This document shows, piece by piece, positions 25,496 through 37,191 of a stretch of 64,000 nt of DNA; position 1 is the stretch's first letter, and the number at the start of each line of letters is the position of its first letter. The notes below the pieces were generated by a model, which saw only the letters and a list, made by a program, of their open reading frames with translations, was not told where the DNA came from and searched no databases. The translations under genes were made by a program, and so were the position numbers. The stretch spans positions 62,001-126,000 of the forward strand of contig CAVTCB010000016.1 of NCBI GenBank assembly GCA_963733105.1, in the 5' to 3' direction. Source of the stretch: JAFAYN01 sp963733105 (GTDB taxonomy: Bacteria > Gemmatimonadota > Gemmatimonadetes > Longimicrobiales > Longimicrobiaceae).

Positions 25496-25740
25496 AGGCA
25501 CGGTACAACCGTGCCTAACTCCGTCGAGCCCCGGAAACGGCCCCGGGTCTCGACCCTGCCGGGCGCGAATCCCTCACGCAGGGCTCTCGCCCGACGAAAA
25601 AAACCCTCCCCTGCTTGCGGGGGAGGGGCTTGGGGTGGGGGCCTGCCACGACACGGCGGCGCTCGGCTCAGGCTTGGAGATGCCCCTCCCCCGGAACGGG
25701 GGAGGGTGGCGGCTCTAAGGCCGCCGGGTGGGGGCGCCTC
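25496..25740. repeat. Gene-free stretch of hairpin-forming intergenic repeats
   Basis: No gene is seen between 25442 and 25738. The stretch holds AGGCACGGT-ACA-ACCGTGCCT (25496-25516), CCCTCCCC-loop-GGGGAGGG (25604-25628) preceded by seven A so that it is a terminator on the minus strand, CCCTCCCCCGGAACGGGGGAGGG near 25683-25707, and GGCGGC-TCTAA-GGCCGCC near 25707-25725. The look is that of repetitive extragenic palindromes or a small MITE-like element; the minus-strand hairpin probably terminates the membrane protein gene that follows. Confidence 0.6.
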
Positions 25741-26479
25741 AGTGCCGCTGCCTCCGGGAGATCCCCACCGACACGCCCACGTGGAAGGTGAGGAGGTCCG
25801 TGTCGCTCCGCGACGGGGTGAAGGAGATGCTCCCGTCCGGGTGGTCCACGATGTCGCCCTCCCGCAGGTACTCCGCCTCCCCGTTGTTCAGCCAGGTGGC
25901 GCCCAGGTCCAGGGAGACCGGCGTGGAGCCGCGGTGCACCGGGACGTACAGCCCCGCCCGGCCGCCCCAGGAGAGCGTCGCGTCGTCGTAGTTGTTGGTG
26001 CGGGCGAACTCGTACTCGTCGTCCGCCCCCGTGAGCGAGCTCTCCGTGAACAGGTACGCCACCCCCACGAAGCCGCCCACGTAGGGGCGGAGCCTCCCGT
26101 CCGGGAGCCCCACCTGGGGGCCCACCCCCAGGAAGCCGATGTTGTTCGTGGTGTTCAGGTCCACCGTGATCCGGCCGCCCACCGTGGGGCTGAGGGGGAC
26201 CTGCTGCGTCTCGCTTCCGTACACCAGGAAGCTCCCGTCCACGCGCAGCCCCAGCGGCCCGCGCCGCCCCGGCTGCCAGATGAAGTGCCCGCCCCCACCG
26301 AACCCCTGCTCCACGAAGTCCCGGAACTCGCCCTGGGGCCGGGCGTAGGCGAAGCTCCCCCCGGCGAAGACCCCGCTGGGCTCGCGCGGGAAGTCGGAGT
26401 GGTGGCGGCGCTGGGCGGCGAGGTCGGCCGCCGCGACCAGGGCGGCGGCGAGGAGCAGGGCGGAGGCGGACGTCTTCAT
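25739..26479 (-). CDS. Outer-membrane beta-barrel protein
   Basis: The 246-residue protein has a signal peptide (MKTSASALLLAAALVAAADLAAQ) and then alternating hydrophobic strands typical of an eight-stranded OmpA/OmpW-like barrel, for example FAGGSFAYARPQGEF, LRPYVGGFVGVAYLF and the last strand LLTFHVGVSVGI. No enzymatic motif is visible. The start at ATG 26479 follows GAGG and is confirmed by the signal peptide. It stands alone between repeats and the divergent osmC gene. Confidence 0.8.
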   Translation of the reverse strand: MKTSASALLLAAALVAAADLAAQRRHHSDFPREPSGVFAGGSFAYARPQGEFRDFVEQGFGGGGHFIWQPGRRGPLGLRVDGSFLVYGSETQQVPLSPTVGGRITVDLNTTNNIGFLGVGPQVGLPDGRLRPYVGGFVGVAYLFTESSLTGADDEYEFARTNNYDDATLSWGGRAGLYVPVHRGSTPVSLDLGATWLNNGEAEYLREGDIVDHPDGSISFTPSRSDTDLLTFHVGVSVGISRRQRH

Positions 26480-26727
26480 GGGGTCCTCGGGTGGTGGAGC
26501 GTGGCCGGCGTGCTTCGCGGCATCGTCCAGGGGCAACGCGCGGACCACGAGGGCGCCCGCCGGGCATCCCGTTGCCGCGCATCGGGATGCCCCCTGGTGC
26601 GGGTCCGGGCGCTCCCCGCGCGGGTGACCTCCGGGGGTGACATCCGGCCCCGGGACCGGTGACGGGCGGACACACCCCCGCTACATTGCTGCCGTCACCT
26701 CCGCACACCCCGGCGCAAAACCCGACC

Positions 26728-27135
26728 ATGTCCGTAGAGATCACCGGCAGTTACGAAGGCGGGCTGAAGATGACGCTCCGCCACGGGCCCTCCGGCACCG
26801 AGATCCGCACCGCCGCCCCGAAGGACAACCTGGGCGACGGGAGCTCCTTCTCCCCCACCGACCTCCTGGCCGCCTCCCTGGGCTCGTGCATGGTGAGCAC
26901 CATGGCCATCGTCGCGCAGCGGGAGGGAATCCCTTTCGAGGGAGCCTCGTTCGTCCTGGAGAAGCACATGCGCTCCGACCCGCGCCGGGTGGACTCCGTC
27001 CCCGTCACCGTCCGCATGCCCGCGGGGCTCACCCCCGGGCAGCGCGAGCGCCTGGAGAGCGTCGCCCGCAGCTGCCCCGTGGAGCGGAGCCTCCACCCCG
27101 ACGTCCGCAGGGAAGTGCGGTTCGACTACGAGTAG
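26728..27135 (+). CDS. OsmC/Ohr family peroxidase-like protein
   Basis: The 135-residue protein carries both conserved redox cysteines of OsmC/Ohr proteins, one in LLAASLGSCMVSTMAI and one in SCPVERSLH near the C-terminus. The active-site arginine and glutamate can be placed at the family positions. Such proteins reduce organic hydroperoxides with thiol donors in the cytoplasm. The start is set by family length; the frame extends upstream to 26659 without support. It is convergent with mutY. Confidence 0.9.
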   Translation: MSVEITGSYEGGLKMTLRHGPSGTEIRTAAPKDNLGDGSSFSPTDLLAASLGSCMVSTMAIVAQREGIPFEGASFVLEKHMRSDPRRVDSVPVTVRMPAGLTPGQRERLESVARSCPVERSLHPDVRREVRFDYE

Positions 27136-27153
27136 GCCGGGGACCGCGCCCCC

Positions 27154-28221
27154 TCAGCCGAACAGCGTCGGCTCGGTGGCCAGCGCGGCGATCTTCCTCT
27201 GCGCCACGGGGAGCGCGTACCCGTCCAGCTCCTCCGGCGCGGCCCACGCCCAGGCGTCGTACCGCAGCGCCCGCGGCTCCCCCGACAGGTGCGCGCAGCG
27301 CACCGCGTGGTAGGTGACGCGCACGTGCGTGAAGCCGTGCGCCACCCGCCCGATCTCCTCCCCCGCGCGCGCCTCCACTCCCAGCCCTTCCCGCACCGCG
27401 CGCTCCGCCGCCGCGGCGGTTCCCTCGCCCCGCTCCCGCACCACGGCGGGGAAGGCCCACATCCCCCCCAGGCGCGCGTCGGTCGGGCGGCGCGCCAGGA
27501 GGAGGCGCCCCTCGTGCTCCACCACCGCGCTCACCGTGTCCTCGTGGGGGAGCGGCTTCGCCTTCTTCGGGAGGGGGCGCTGGTCCTGCGTCCCGCGGGC
27601 GAAGGCGAGGCACCCCCCGCGCACCGGGCACTCCCCGCAGCGCGGGCTCCGGGGGACGCACACCGTGGCCCCCAGCTCCATCACCGCCTGGTTCAGGTCA
27701 CCCGGGCGCTCCCCGGGGACCAGCGCCTCCGCCAGCGCCCAGAGGTCCGCGTCCGCGGGAGCGGGGTCGTCGGTCCAGCGCGCGAAGACGCGGCGCACGT
27801 TCCCGTCCACCAGCGGCTCCGCGCGCCCGAAGGCGATGGACATCACCGCCCCCGCCGTGTACCGCCCCACCCCCGGGAGCGCCCGGAACGCCTCCGGGTC
27901 GTCCGGGACCGCGCCTCCCCAGCGCTCCGCCACCTCCCGCACCGCGCGGTGGAAGTTGCGGGCGCGCGAGTAGTAGCCGAGCCCCTCCCACTGCTTGAGC
28001 ACGTCGTCCAGCGGGGCCTCGGCCAGGTGGCGCAGGGTGGGGAAGCGCTCCAGCCAGCGCTCGAAGTACGGCCGCACCGTCTCCACCCGCGTCTGCTGGA
28101 GCATCACCTCCGAGAGCCACACCCGGTACGGCTGCGCCTCGTCCCCCGGCCCGGCGCGCCAGGGGAGGTCGCGCCGGTGGGCGTCGTACCAGCGGAGGAG
28201 GGGCTCGCGGAGCTCCCTCAC
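27154..28221 (-). CDS. mutY: Adenine DNA glycosylase MutY
   Basis: MutY removes adenine mispaired with 8-oxoguanine. The 355-residue enzyme has the N-terminal LPWR, the EVMLQQTRVETV motif with the catalytic glutamate, the HhH LPGVGRYTAGAV, the catalytic aspartate in VDGNVRRVFAR, the 4Fe-4S loop C-x6-C-x2-C-x5-C (CVPRSPRCGECPVRGGC) and a C-terminal NUDIX-like domain for 8-oxoG recognition. The GTG start at 28221 overlaps the stop of the upstream exported protein by four bases (GTGA), so it is translationally coupled to it. Confidence 0.95.
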   Translation of the reverse strand: MRELREPLLRWYDAHRRDLPWRAGPGDEAQPYRVWLSEVMLQQTRVETVRPYFERWLERFPTLRHLAEAPLDDVLKQWEGLGYYSRARNFHRAVREVAERWGGAVPDDPEAFRALPGVGRYTAGAVMSIAFGRAEPLVDGNVRRVFARWTDDPAPADADLWALAEALVPGERPGDLNQAVMELGATVCVPRSPRCGECPVRGGCLAFARGTQDQRPLPKKAKPLPHEDTVSAVVEHEGRLLLARRPTDARLGGMWAFPAVVRERGEGTAAAAERAVREGLGVEARAGEEIGRVAHGFTHVRVTYHAVRCAHLSGEPRALRYDAWAWAAPEELDGYALPVAQRKIAALATEPTLFG

Positions 28222-28640
28222 TCGGCCACCCAGCGGAAGGTGAGGGTCCTCCCCGCGAAGGCGGCCCGGCCGAAGGCCCGCTCGCCCAGCACCGTGGTCA
28301 GCACCGCCAGGTGCACGTACTCCAGCCGGACGCGGAAGCTCTCCCCCTCGGCCTGGAAGAAGGTGCAGTGCGGGCCGCGGTCGCCGTCCGAGGTGGTGAG
28401 CTTCGCCGACCGAGTCCCGTGGGTGACCACCAGCCGCTTCCGCCCCCGGACTCCCGGCCCGCTCTCCAGGCAGACCGTCGTGGCGTCCCCCGGGTGCCGG
28501 GTCACCTGCACCTCCACCCTCTGCCCGTCGCGCGAGATGCCCTGCACCGCGTCCTGGGTGCGCGCGGGGAGCACGGCCAGCACGAGGGCGAGCGCGGTCC
28601 CGAGGGGAGCGCGGAATGCTCTGCTGCGGTTCGGTCGCAT
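28218..28640 (-). CDS. Exported protein of unknown function
   Basis: A 140-residue protein with a signal peptide (FRAPLGTALALVLAVLPART) and a small mature domain rich in beta strand, with two cysteines (TVCLES and PHCTFF) that could form a disulfide. I do not recognise the family. The ATG at 28640 is preferred to the one at 28691 because the signal peptide begins there. Its four-base overlap with mutY is curious because the two products act in different compartments. Confidence 0.6.
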   Translation of the reverse strand: MRPNRSRAFRAPLGTALALVLAVLPARTQDAVQGISRDGQRVEVQVTRHPGDATTVCLESGPGVRGRKRLVVTHGTRSAKLTTSDGDRGPHCTFFQAEGESFRVRLEYVHLAVLTTVLGERAFGRAAFAGRTLTFRWVAE

Positions 28641-28880
28641 CCGTTCTGGTGAATGGGGCGGCGACGGCGTTTGGCGGGGAACCGGTAACATAACCCCCGG
28701 AAGCCTCCGCGGGGAGGGGCAAGGACGATGCCGGGCAAAGGGATACGCCCCGGAGCGGCCGCCGGCCCGTTTCCCTGGTCGGCGCGCCCGGGACCCCGTA
28801 GCTTGCGGTCACGGGCCGCGCCGCCTGGCCCGGGATGTGCTTGGGCTACCGCGGTTGCGGCGTCATCCGGAGAGGGAGCC

Positions 28881-30176
28881 ATGCGATTCACGAACTACAC
28901 CCGCTACACGGGCCAGAGGGCGGACGCCCTGAACCTGCAGGCCCTGCTGGACCACCTCTCCGACTTCCTCCTCCAGAGCGGGTTCGCGGGCGGGCCGTAC
29001 CACCATCCCTACTGGGGGGAGTTCGGGGAGGAGGAGGGCGACCGCTCGCTGGACGCCCTGAAGGAGGCGCTCCTGCGCGCCCTGATCGAGAGCGGCCAGC
29101 TCACTCCCGAGATGCTGGCCGAGCTGCGCGGGCAGGGGAGCGGGGACGACGCCGTCCGGCAGGAGATCGCCGACCTCCTGGACCGCCTCGTCGAGCGGCT
29201 GGTGGAGGAGGGCTTCCTGAACCTGTCGCACCCCGGCCCTCCCGGCGGCCCCCCGCCCAAGCCGGGGGAGGGGAAGGTGGACGAGGCGCGCTCCGCGGCC
29301 CAGCAGGTGGAGTTCTCGCTCACCGGGAAGGGGATGGACTTCCTGGGATACCGCACCCTGCGCGGGCTCCTGGGGGCCATGGGGAAGTCCTCCTTCGGCT
29401 CGCACGACACGCCCCACCTGGCCACCGGGGTGGAGGTGGAGGCCGCGTCGCGTCCCTACGAGTTCGGCGACACCCTGAACCTGGACATCCCCGCCACCCT
29501 CAAGAGCGCCCTCGCCCGCGAGGGACTCCGGGACGACGGCACCATCGGGCTGGACTACGGCGACCTGCACGTGCACCAGGCCGAGTACCGGTCGAGCTGC
29601 GCCACCGTGCTGATGCTGGACACCAGCCACTCCATGGTGCTGTACGGGGAGGACCGCTTCACCCCCGCCAAGAAGGTGGCGCTGGCGCTGTCGCACCTGA
29701 TCCGCACCCAGTTCCCCGGCGACACGCTCCGGGTGGTGACCTTCGGCGACCGCGCGGAGGAGATCCCCCTCTCGCGGCTGGCGCACGCGCAGGTGGGCCC
29801 CTTCCACACCAACACCGCCGAGGGGCTGAAGCTGGCGCGGCGGCTCCTCCTGGCGCAGAACAAGGACATGCGCCAGATCGTGATGATCACCGACGGGAAG
29901 CCCTCCGCGGTGACCATGCCCGACGGCCGCGTCTACAAGAACTCCATGGGGCTGGACGCTTTCGTGCTGCGCGAGACCTTCCAGGAGGTGGCCGCCTGCC
30001 GCAAGGCGGGGATCCTCATCAACACCTTCATGCTGGCGCGCGACCCGTACCTGGTGGGCTTCGTGAACCGCGTGTCCGAGATCGCCCGGGGGAAGGCGTA
30101 CTTCACCACCACCATGACCCTGGGCCAGTACATCATGAAGGACTTCCTCCGCCGCAAGACGCGGAGGGCCGGGTAG
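28881..30176 (+). CDS. VWA-domain protein
   Basis: The 431-residue cytoplasmic protein has a helical N-terminal half and a C-terminal von Willebrand A domain. The metal-ion site is intact: DTSHSM (DxSxS) at about 249-254, a threonine near TAEGLKLA and the aspartate of ITDGKPS. In many bacteria such VWA proteins work with a MoxR-type AAA+ ATPase in chaperone or metal-insertion tasks, but no ATPase gene is next to it. AGAGGGAGCC precedes the ATG. Three bases separate it from a large membrane histidine kinase, so they form an operon. Confidence 0.85.
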   Translation: MRFTNYTRYTGQRADALNLQALLDHLSDFLLQSGFAGGPYHHPYWGEFGEEEGDRSLDALKEALLRALIESGQLTPEMLAELRGQGSGDDAVRQEIADLLDRLVERLVEEGFLNLSHPGPPGGPPPKPGEGKVDEARSAAQQVEFSLTGKGMDFLGYRTLRGLLGAMGKSSFGSHDTPHLATGVEVEAASRPYEFGDTLNLDIPATLKSALAREGLRDDGTIGLDYGDLHVHQAEYRSSCATVLMLDTSHSMVLYGEDRFTPAKKVALALSHLIRTQFPGDTLRVVTFGDRAEEIPLSRLAHAQVGPFHTNTAEGLKLARRLLLAQNKDMRQIVMITDGKPSAVTMPDGRVYKNSMGLDAFVLRETFQEVAACRKAGILINTFMLARDPYLVGFVNRVSEIARGKAYFTTTMTLGQYIMKDFLRRKTRRAG

Positions 30177-30179
30177 CCG

Positions 30180-33546
<3,367 letters not shown>

Positions 33547-33563
<17 letters not shown>

Positions 33564-34155
33564 CCCCCGCCGCGTGGTCCGTCACGTCCACGATCTCCCC
33601 GATCTCGGGGATCTCCTCCCGCAGCGTCCTCTCGATCCCCATCCGCAGCGTGGCCGCGGAAGCCGCGCACCCCTGGCACCCGCCGCTCATGCGGATGTAG
33701 ACGTTCACGTCCTCCACGTCCACCAGCTCCACGGCCCCGCCGTGCGAGGCGATGCGCGGGTTCACCAGCTCGTCGAACACCTCCTGCACGCGGTCCGCGA
33801 GCGGGCCGGACACCAGCGCCGGCTCCCCGGAGGGGCGGGCGGCGGCGCGGGGACGCTCGGGAGGGCGGACGCGGAACCCGCTGGCCCCGTCCTCCTGCAC
33901 CCAGTCCACCACCGCCCCGCTGAGCAGGGTGGAGGTGTCCAGGTTCAGGAACACCCGGATCCCCTCCACGTTGATGGCGATCTCGGTGCGCTCCTTCTCG
34001 TCGCGCTCCACCAGGGAGATCACGTAGGCCTGCTGGAGCGGGGTGCGCGGGTCCGCGTCGCGGTCGAGGCCGATGCGGAGCGCAGGGTCGCGCACCACCT
34101 CCGCCGCGACCAGCGAGTCGATCTTCTCCCGTGCGGCCTCTGTGAGCTGGATCAT
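33547..34155 (-). CDS. nfuA: Fe-S biogenesis protein NfuA-like
   Basis: The 202-residue protein joins an N-terminal A-type (HesB/IscA-like) domain, which lacks the cluster cysteines as in E. coli NfuA, to a C-terminal NifU-like domain with the CxxC motif SGGCQGCAAS. NfuA carries 4Fe-4S clusters to target proteins, especially under oxidative stress. A proline- and alanine-rich linker near 96-113 connects the domains. The ATG at 34155 follows AGAGAAAG. The gene overlaps the 3' end of the convergent kinase gene. Confidence 0.9.
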
Positions 34156-34286
34156 CTTTCTCTGTCGATGCGTGCTGCCTGGAACGACTGGAGCCGTCCC
34201 TTCCCTGTACCCCGGGCGCAGGAGACGGTTCAGCGCTGAAAGTTGACGAGGACCCGACCCCCGCGCAACGCCCCCGCACGACGAGC

Positions 34287-34319
34287 GACGGGGCGGCGCC
34301 GTGATGGCGCCGCCCCGTC
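34287..34319. terminator. Bidirectional terminator before a heptamer repeat
   Basis: GACGGGGCGGCGCC, loop GTGAT, and its exact complement. It is almost the same sequence as the terminator at 39927-39957 and, like it, is followed by CTGTTCC-type repeats. Confidence 0.8.
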
Positions 34320-34336
34320 GTCCCTGCCGTCGCAGG

Positions 34337-34385
34337 CTGTCCCCTGTTCCCTGTTCCCTGTTCCCTGTTCCCTGTTCCCTGTTCC
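34337..34385 (+). repeat. Tandem heptamer repeat, seven copies of CTGTTCC
   Basis: One CTGTCCC and six exact CTGTTCC units run head to tail (49 bp), then end in CTGCCGTTCCCC. The array lies between the stop of the exported protein at 34397 and a terminator hairpin. A related array of four units is at 39969-39996. Confidence 0.9.
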
Positions 34386-34396
34386 CTGCCGTTCCC

Positions 34397-35035
34397 CTAC
34401 GGCTTCACCGGCCGGCCGGGGCGGCGCTTGTTCTCGCGGGAGGCGTCGGCCAGGCCCGGCTTCCCGGGCGTGGGGATGGAGGTGGGGGGCCCGGCCCGGC
34501 GCGTCTCGCCCAGCTCGGCGTAGCCGGGGCGCTCCCGCTGGAGCGGGTTGGCGCGTCCCTGCCCCGGGAGGCTGCGGAGCGACTCCGGGTTGGCCATCGC
34601 CAGCCGCACCCGCTCCAGCGCGCGCTCCGACGCCTCGCCCTGCTGCACCAGCTGCGTCAGCACCGCGATCGCCATGGCGCGCCGGTCGCCGGGGGCGGCG
34701 CGGGTCAGCGAGGCCAGCGCCTCGCCGCTCACGCCGGCCGCCAGGGCGTCGGCGCCCACGGCCAGGTCGGCGGGAACGGCCGCGGGGCCCATGGCCGAGC
34801 GGGCGCGCACCAGCAGGGCGAGCCGGTTCTCCACGGCCGCGGCGATGCGGTCCAGGGGAACCCCCTTGGCCTGGCCCTCGGCCACCTTGCTCTGCAGGAG
34901 CGAGACGGGCACGCCCTCCGCTCCCGCCCGGCGCCTGGCGGCCTCGATCCGCTGCGCCGGGTCGCCCCCGCCCTGCGCCCCCAGCGAGGGGGGCGCCAGC
35001 AGCAGGCAGGCGGCGATCATCAGGATCCGCTTCAT
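34397..35035 (-). CDS. Exported, helix-rich protein of unknown function
   Basis: The 212-residue protein has a signal peptide (MKRILMIAACLLLAPPSLGAQ) followed by an alanine-rich helical domain and a C-terminal proline/arginine-rich tail ending ENKRRPGRPVKP. I recognise no family; the tail has the composition of a disordered, nucleic-acid or polyanion-binding segment. The start is fixed by the signal peptide. It is not obviously cotranscribed with its neighbours, being separated by about 100 bases from the next minus-strand gene. Confidence 0.7.
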   Translation of the reverse strand: MKRILMIAACLLLAPPSLGAQGGGDPAQRIEAARRRAGAEGVPVSLLQSKVAEGQAKGVPLDRIAAAVENRLALLVRARSAMGPAAVPADLAVGADALAAGVSGEALASLTRAAPGDRRAMAIAVLTQLVQQGEASERALERVRLAMANPESLRSLPGQGRANPLQRERPGYAELGETRRAGPPTSIPTPGKPGLADASRENKRRPGRPVKP

Positions 35036-35133
35036 CTTGACTGTCCTTCTACAGATCGGGAAACGGCTCCATCTCGGAGCCCTGCATACCAGACGAGCGA
35101 CGCAGGAAACACGTCACAAATGTCCCCTTCGGC

Positions 35134-36282
35134 TCACGGAACCAGCAGGACCGCGGATTCTCCGCCCATCCCGTCGTCCGCGCGAGGGACTCCCGGGGGG
35201 AGGAAGAAGACGCCCGCCGCGGTGCGGAAGCCGTAGCGGTGCGCCCCGGAGGGGATGGGGAGGCGCACCTCCCAGGCGTCCCCCGCCCGCGCCATCGGCA
35301 CCGGCTTCCACTCCGTGAAGTCGCCCACCACCAGGGGCGGCTCCGCCGCGGCGGAGAGCGGGAGGCGGATGGCCACCAGCCCGTCCGCCGCGGCCGCGGG
35401 CGGCGCGGGCGCGGGTGCCGCCGCCGGGGCGGCGGGACGCCTCCCGAAGGCGCGGCTCACGCGCAGGCTCCACGTGCTCCGGGGGGTGCTGGCGTAGATG
35501 GGGTCGCCGGGCTCCTGCTGCCAGGTCCCCGTCACCGTGGCGCCCCGTCCCAGCGACAGGCTCCCTCCCGCCCCGTAGGCGGAGCGGGGGGACTCCAGCA
35601 GGTCCGTGATCCAGCGCCCTCCGAAGGCCCACGCCGCCGCAGGCCCGCGGGTGAGCTGCGCCGACGCGCCCAGGTACGGGTAGCCCCCCTCGGGGAGGAG
35701 GAGGTAGCGGCCGATCCCGCTCACCTGCACCCCCGGCGCGGGGGCCGCCGTGAGGACGGCCCCGCCGTCCAGCGCCGTCAGGGCGTTGGAAAGGTCGGAG
35801 ACGAAGATCACGGACTCCACCACCCCGGCGCGCACCTCCAGGTCGAAGATCCCGCGCCGCAGCGCCAGGGTGGGCACCGCCTCCAGCGTGATCCCCCCGC
35901 CCGGCGGCTCGCGCAGCTCCACCCCGTCCGTGTCGTACTCGGAGGCGGAGTAGCCGTAGAAGTGCGCCCCCACCTCCAGCGACAGCTCCGGGCGCCCCGC
36001 GCCGAAGCGCCGTCCTAGCCCCCCGGCTCCCCAGCCGGGCCCCGGCGAGCCCAGCGCGGCCCCGCCGGCCAGGTAGAGCCAGCGGCTGGCCGCGTCGTCG
36101 TAGCGGGCCCCCAGCGAGCCGTTGACCGCGTCGATGCGCGCGGAGACCGGGTCGTACACGGCGCGCCCGGCCGAGGCCTCCACCGTCCACTGGGCGCGGG
36201 CGGGGCGGGGAAGGAGGGCGACCCAAAGCAAAACCGCGGGGAGGAGCATGCTCCTCCCCGCAGGGGCCGTGCGTCGAATCAT
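35134..36282 (-). CDS. Outer-membrane protein with C-terminal glycogen-binding-like domain
   Basis: The 382-residue protein has a signal peptide (LLPAVLLWVALLPRPARAQ), a beta-strand-rich barrel-like region to about 280, an alanine/proline linker, and a C-terminal E-set domain of about 80 residues (LVVGDFTEWKPVPMARAGDAWEVRLPIPSG then YGFRTAAGVFFLPP) like the AMPK-beta/isoamylase early-set glycogen-binding module. The ATG overlaps the stop of the preceding gene in ATGA, so the two are translationally coupled. Both carry this domain, which suggests that they recognise the same polysaccharide or each other. Confidence 0.72.
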   Translation of the reverse strand: MIRRTAPAGRSMLLPAVLLWVALLPRPARAQWTVEASAGRAVYDPVSARIDAVNGSLGARYDDAASRWLYLAGGAALGSPGPGWGAGGLGRRFGAGRPELSLEVGAHFYGYSASEYDTDGVELREPPGGGITLEAVPTLALRRGIFDLEVRAGVVESVIFVSDLSNALTALDGGAVLTAAPAPGVQVSGIGRYLLLPEGGYPYLGASAQLTRGPAAAWAFGGRWITDLLESPRSAYGAGGSLSLGRGATVTGTWQQEPGDPIYASTPRSTWSLRVSRAFGRRPAAPAAAPAPAPPAAAADGLVAIRLPLSAAAEPPLVVGDFTEWKPVPMARAGDAWEVRLPIPSGAHRYGFRTAAGVFFLPPGVPRADDGMGGESAVLLVP

Positions 36283-36950
36283 GCGGAGCCCGGTGGCGGG
36301 AGCGAGATCCGGGAGTTGTGCCCGCCGAAGCTGTCCTCCACCTGGGGCGCGTTCGGATCGGGGCGCCACTCCTCGCCGTCCACCACGAAGGCGTAGTCGT
36401 GCACGCCGGGACGGAGGGGGACCAGCGCGGTCCACACCCCCGGCTCCGTCTCGCGCAGGAGGTTCTGCGGCTTCCACCCGGTGAAGGTCCCCGCGATGGC
36501 CACCTGGTGCGCGCCCTCCGCCTCCACGCGGAACTGGACGTACACCAGCGGCGCCCGCCCCGCCGTGGCGGCCATGCGGACGGGAATCCCGCCCGACGGG
36601 CCTGCCTGGCCGGGGGAGAGGAGCTGCGGGACGCGCACCAGCGCGAACGCCGCCAGCATCGCCCCCGCCAGCGCGTACGCCGGGCGGAAGGTGAGCCGCA
36701 CCGGGCGCGGGTTCCAGAGCCACTCCAGGGCCCGGCGCCAGGCGGCCGGCGCCGCGGCGGGGACGGCCGCCTCCCGCGGGGGGAGGCGGCGCATCACCGC
36801 GGAGGTCAGGTCGGGCGTGGGGGCGGCGCGGAGCCGGTCCACCACCGAGCCCAGCGCCTCCTCGATCTCGGCGAGGCGGGCGCGCTCGGCGGGGGACAGG
36901 TCGTCCCGGGCCAGCTCACCGTCCAGACAGGCGTGTATACGATCGTTCAT
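36279..36950 (-). CDS. Anti-sigma-factor-like membrane protein with glycogen-binding-like domain
   Basis: The 223-residue protein begins like a zinc-finger-type anti-sigma factor (MNDRIHACLDGELARDDLSPAERARLAE) but without the usual HxxxCxxC. A single TM helix lies near 91-107 (AYALAGAMLAAFALVRV) and a periplasmic E-set domain follows (VAIAGTFTGWKPQNLLRETEPG, then YAFVVDGEEWRPDPN), like the CBM48/AMPK-beta module. An ECF sigma gene would normally lie just upstream, but here the divergent DUF5916 gene follows. It is the first gene of the pair and is coupled to the outer-membrane protein. Confidence 0.72.
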   Translation of the reverse strand: MNDRIHACLDGELARDDLSPAERARLAEIEEALGSVVDRLRAAPTPDLTSAVMRRLPPREAAVPAAAPAAWRRALEWLWNPRPVRLTFRPAYALAGAMLAAFALVRVPQLLSPGQAGPSGGIPVRMAATAGRAPLVYVQFRVEAEGAHQVAIAGTFTGWKPQNLLRETEPGVWTALVPLRPGVHDYAFVVDGEEWRPDPNAPQVEDSFGGHNSRISLPPPGSA

Positions 36951-37191
36951 ACGTCACCGGATACTCGGTTGCACACGTTCCCGTACGATGACGAGGAACC
37001 CCGTCCCGGAGTCACACCCGGCTCGCACGGGGCGTCCATCATGGTACACCGCGGGTTCCGTGGCAAGGAGCCGTTGCCGGATCGTGTCGCGGAAGCAACT
37101 TTCCGGGGGTCTCCGGTGTCCAAGGCGTCGGCGGGCTCCGGCTCCGCGCCCTCCGCCACCCGCAGCCGTCACCCACCCGCAGCCCAATTCC

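Noticed and set aside
36940..37010. ECF-type promoter (GGAAC with GTATC) upstream of the anti-sigma-like gene
   Set aside because: The spacing between the two blocks is only about 12 bases, shorter than the 15-17 needed for ECF promoters.
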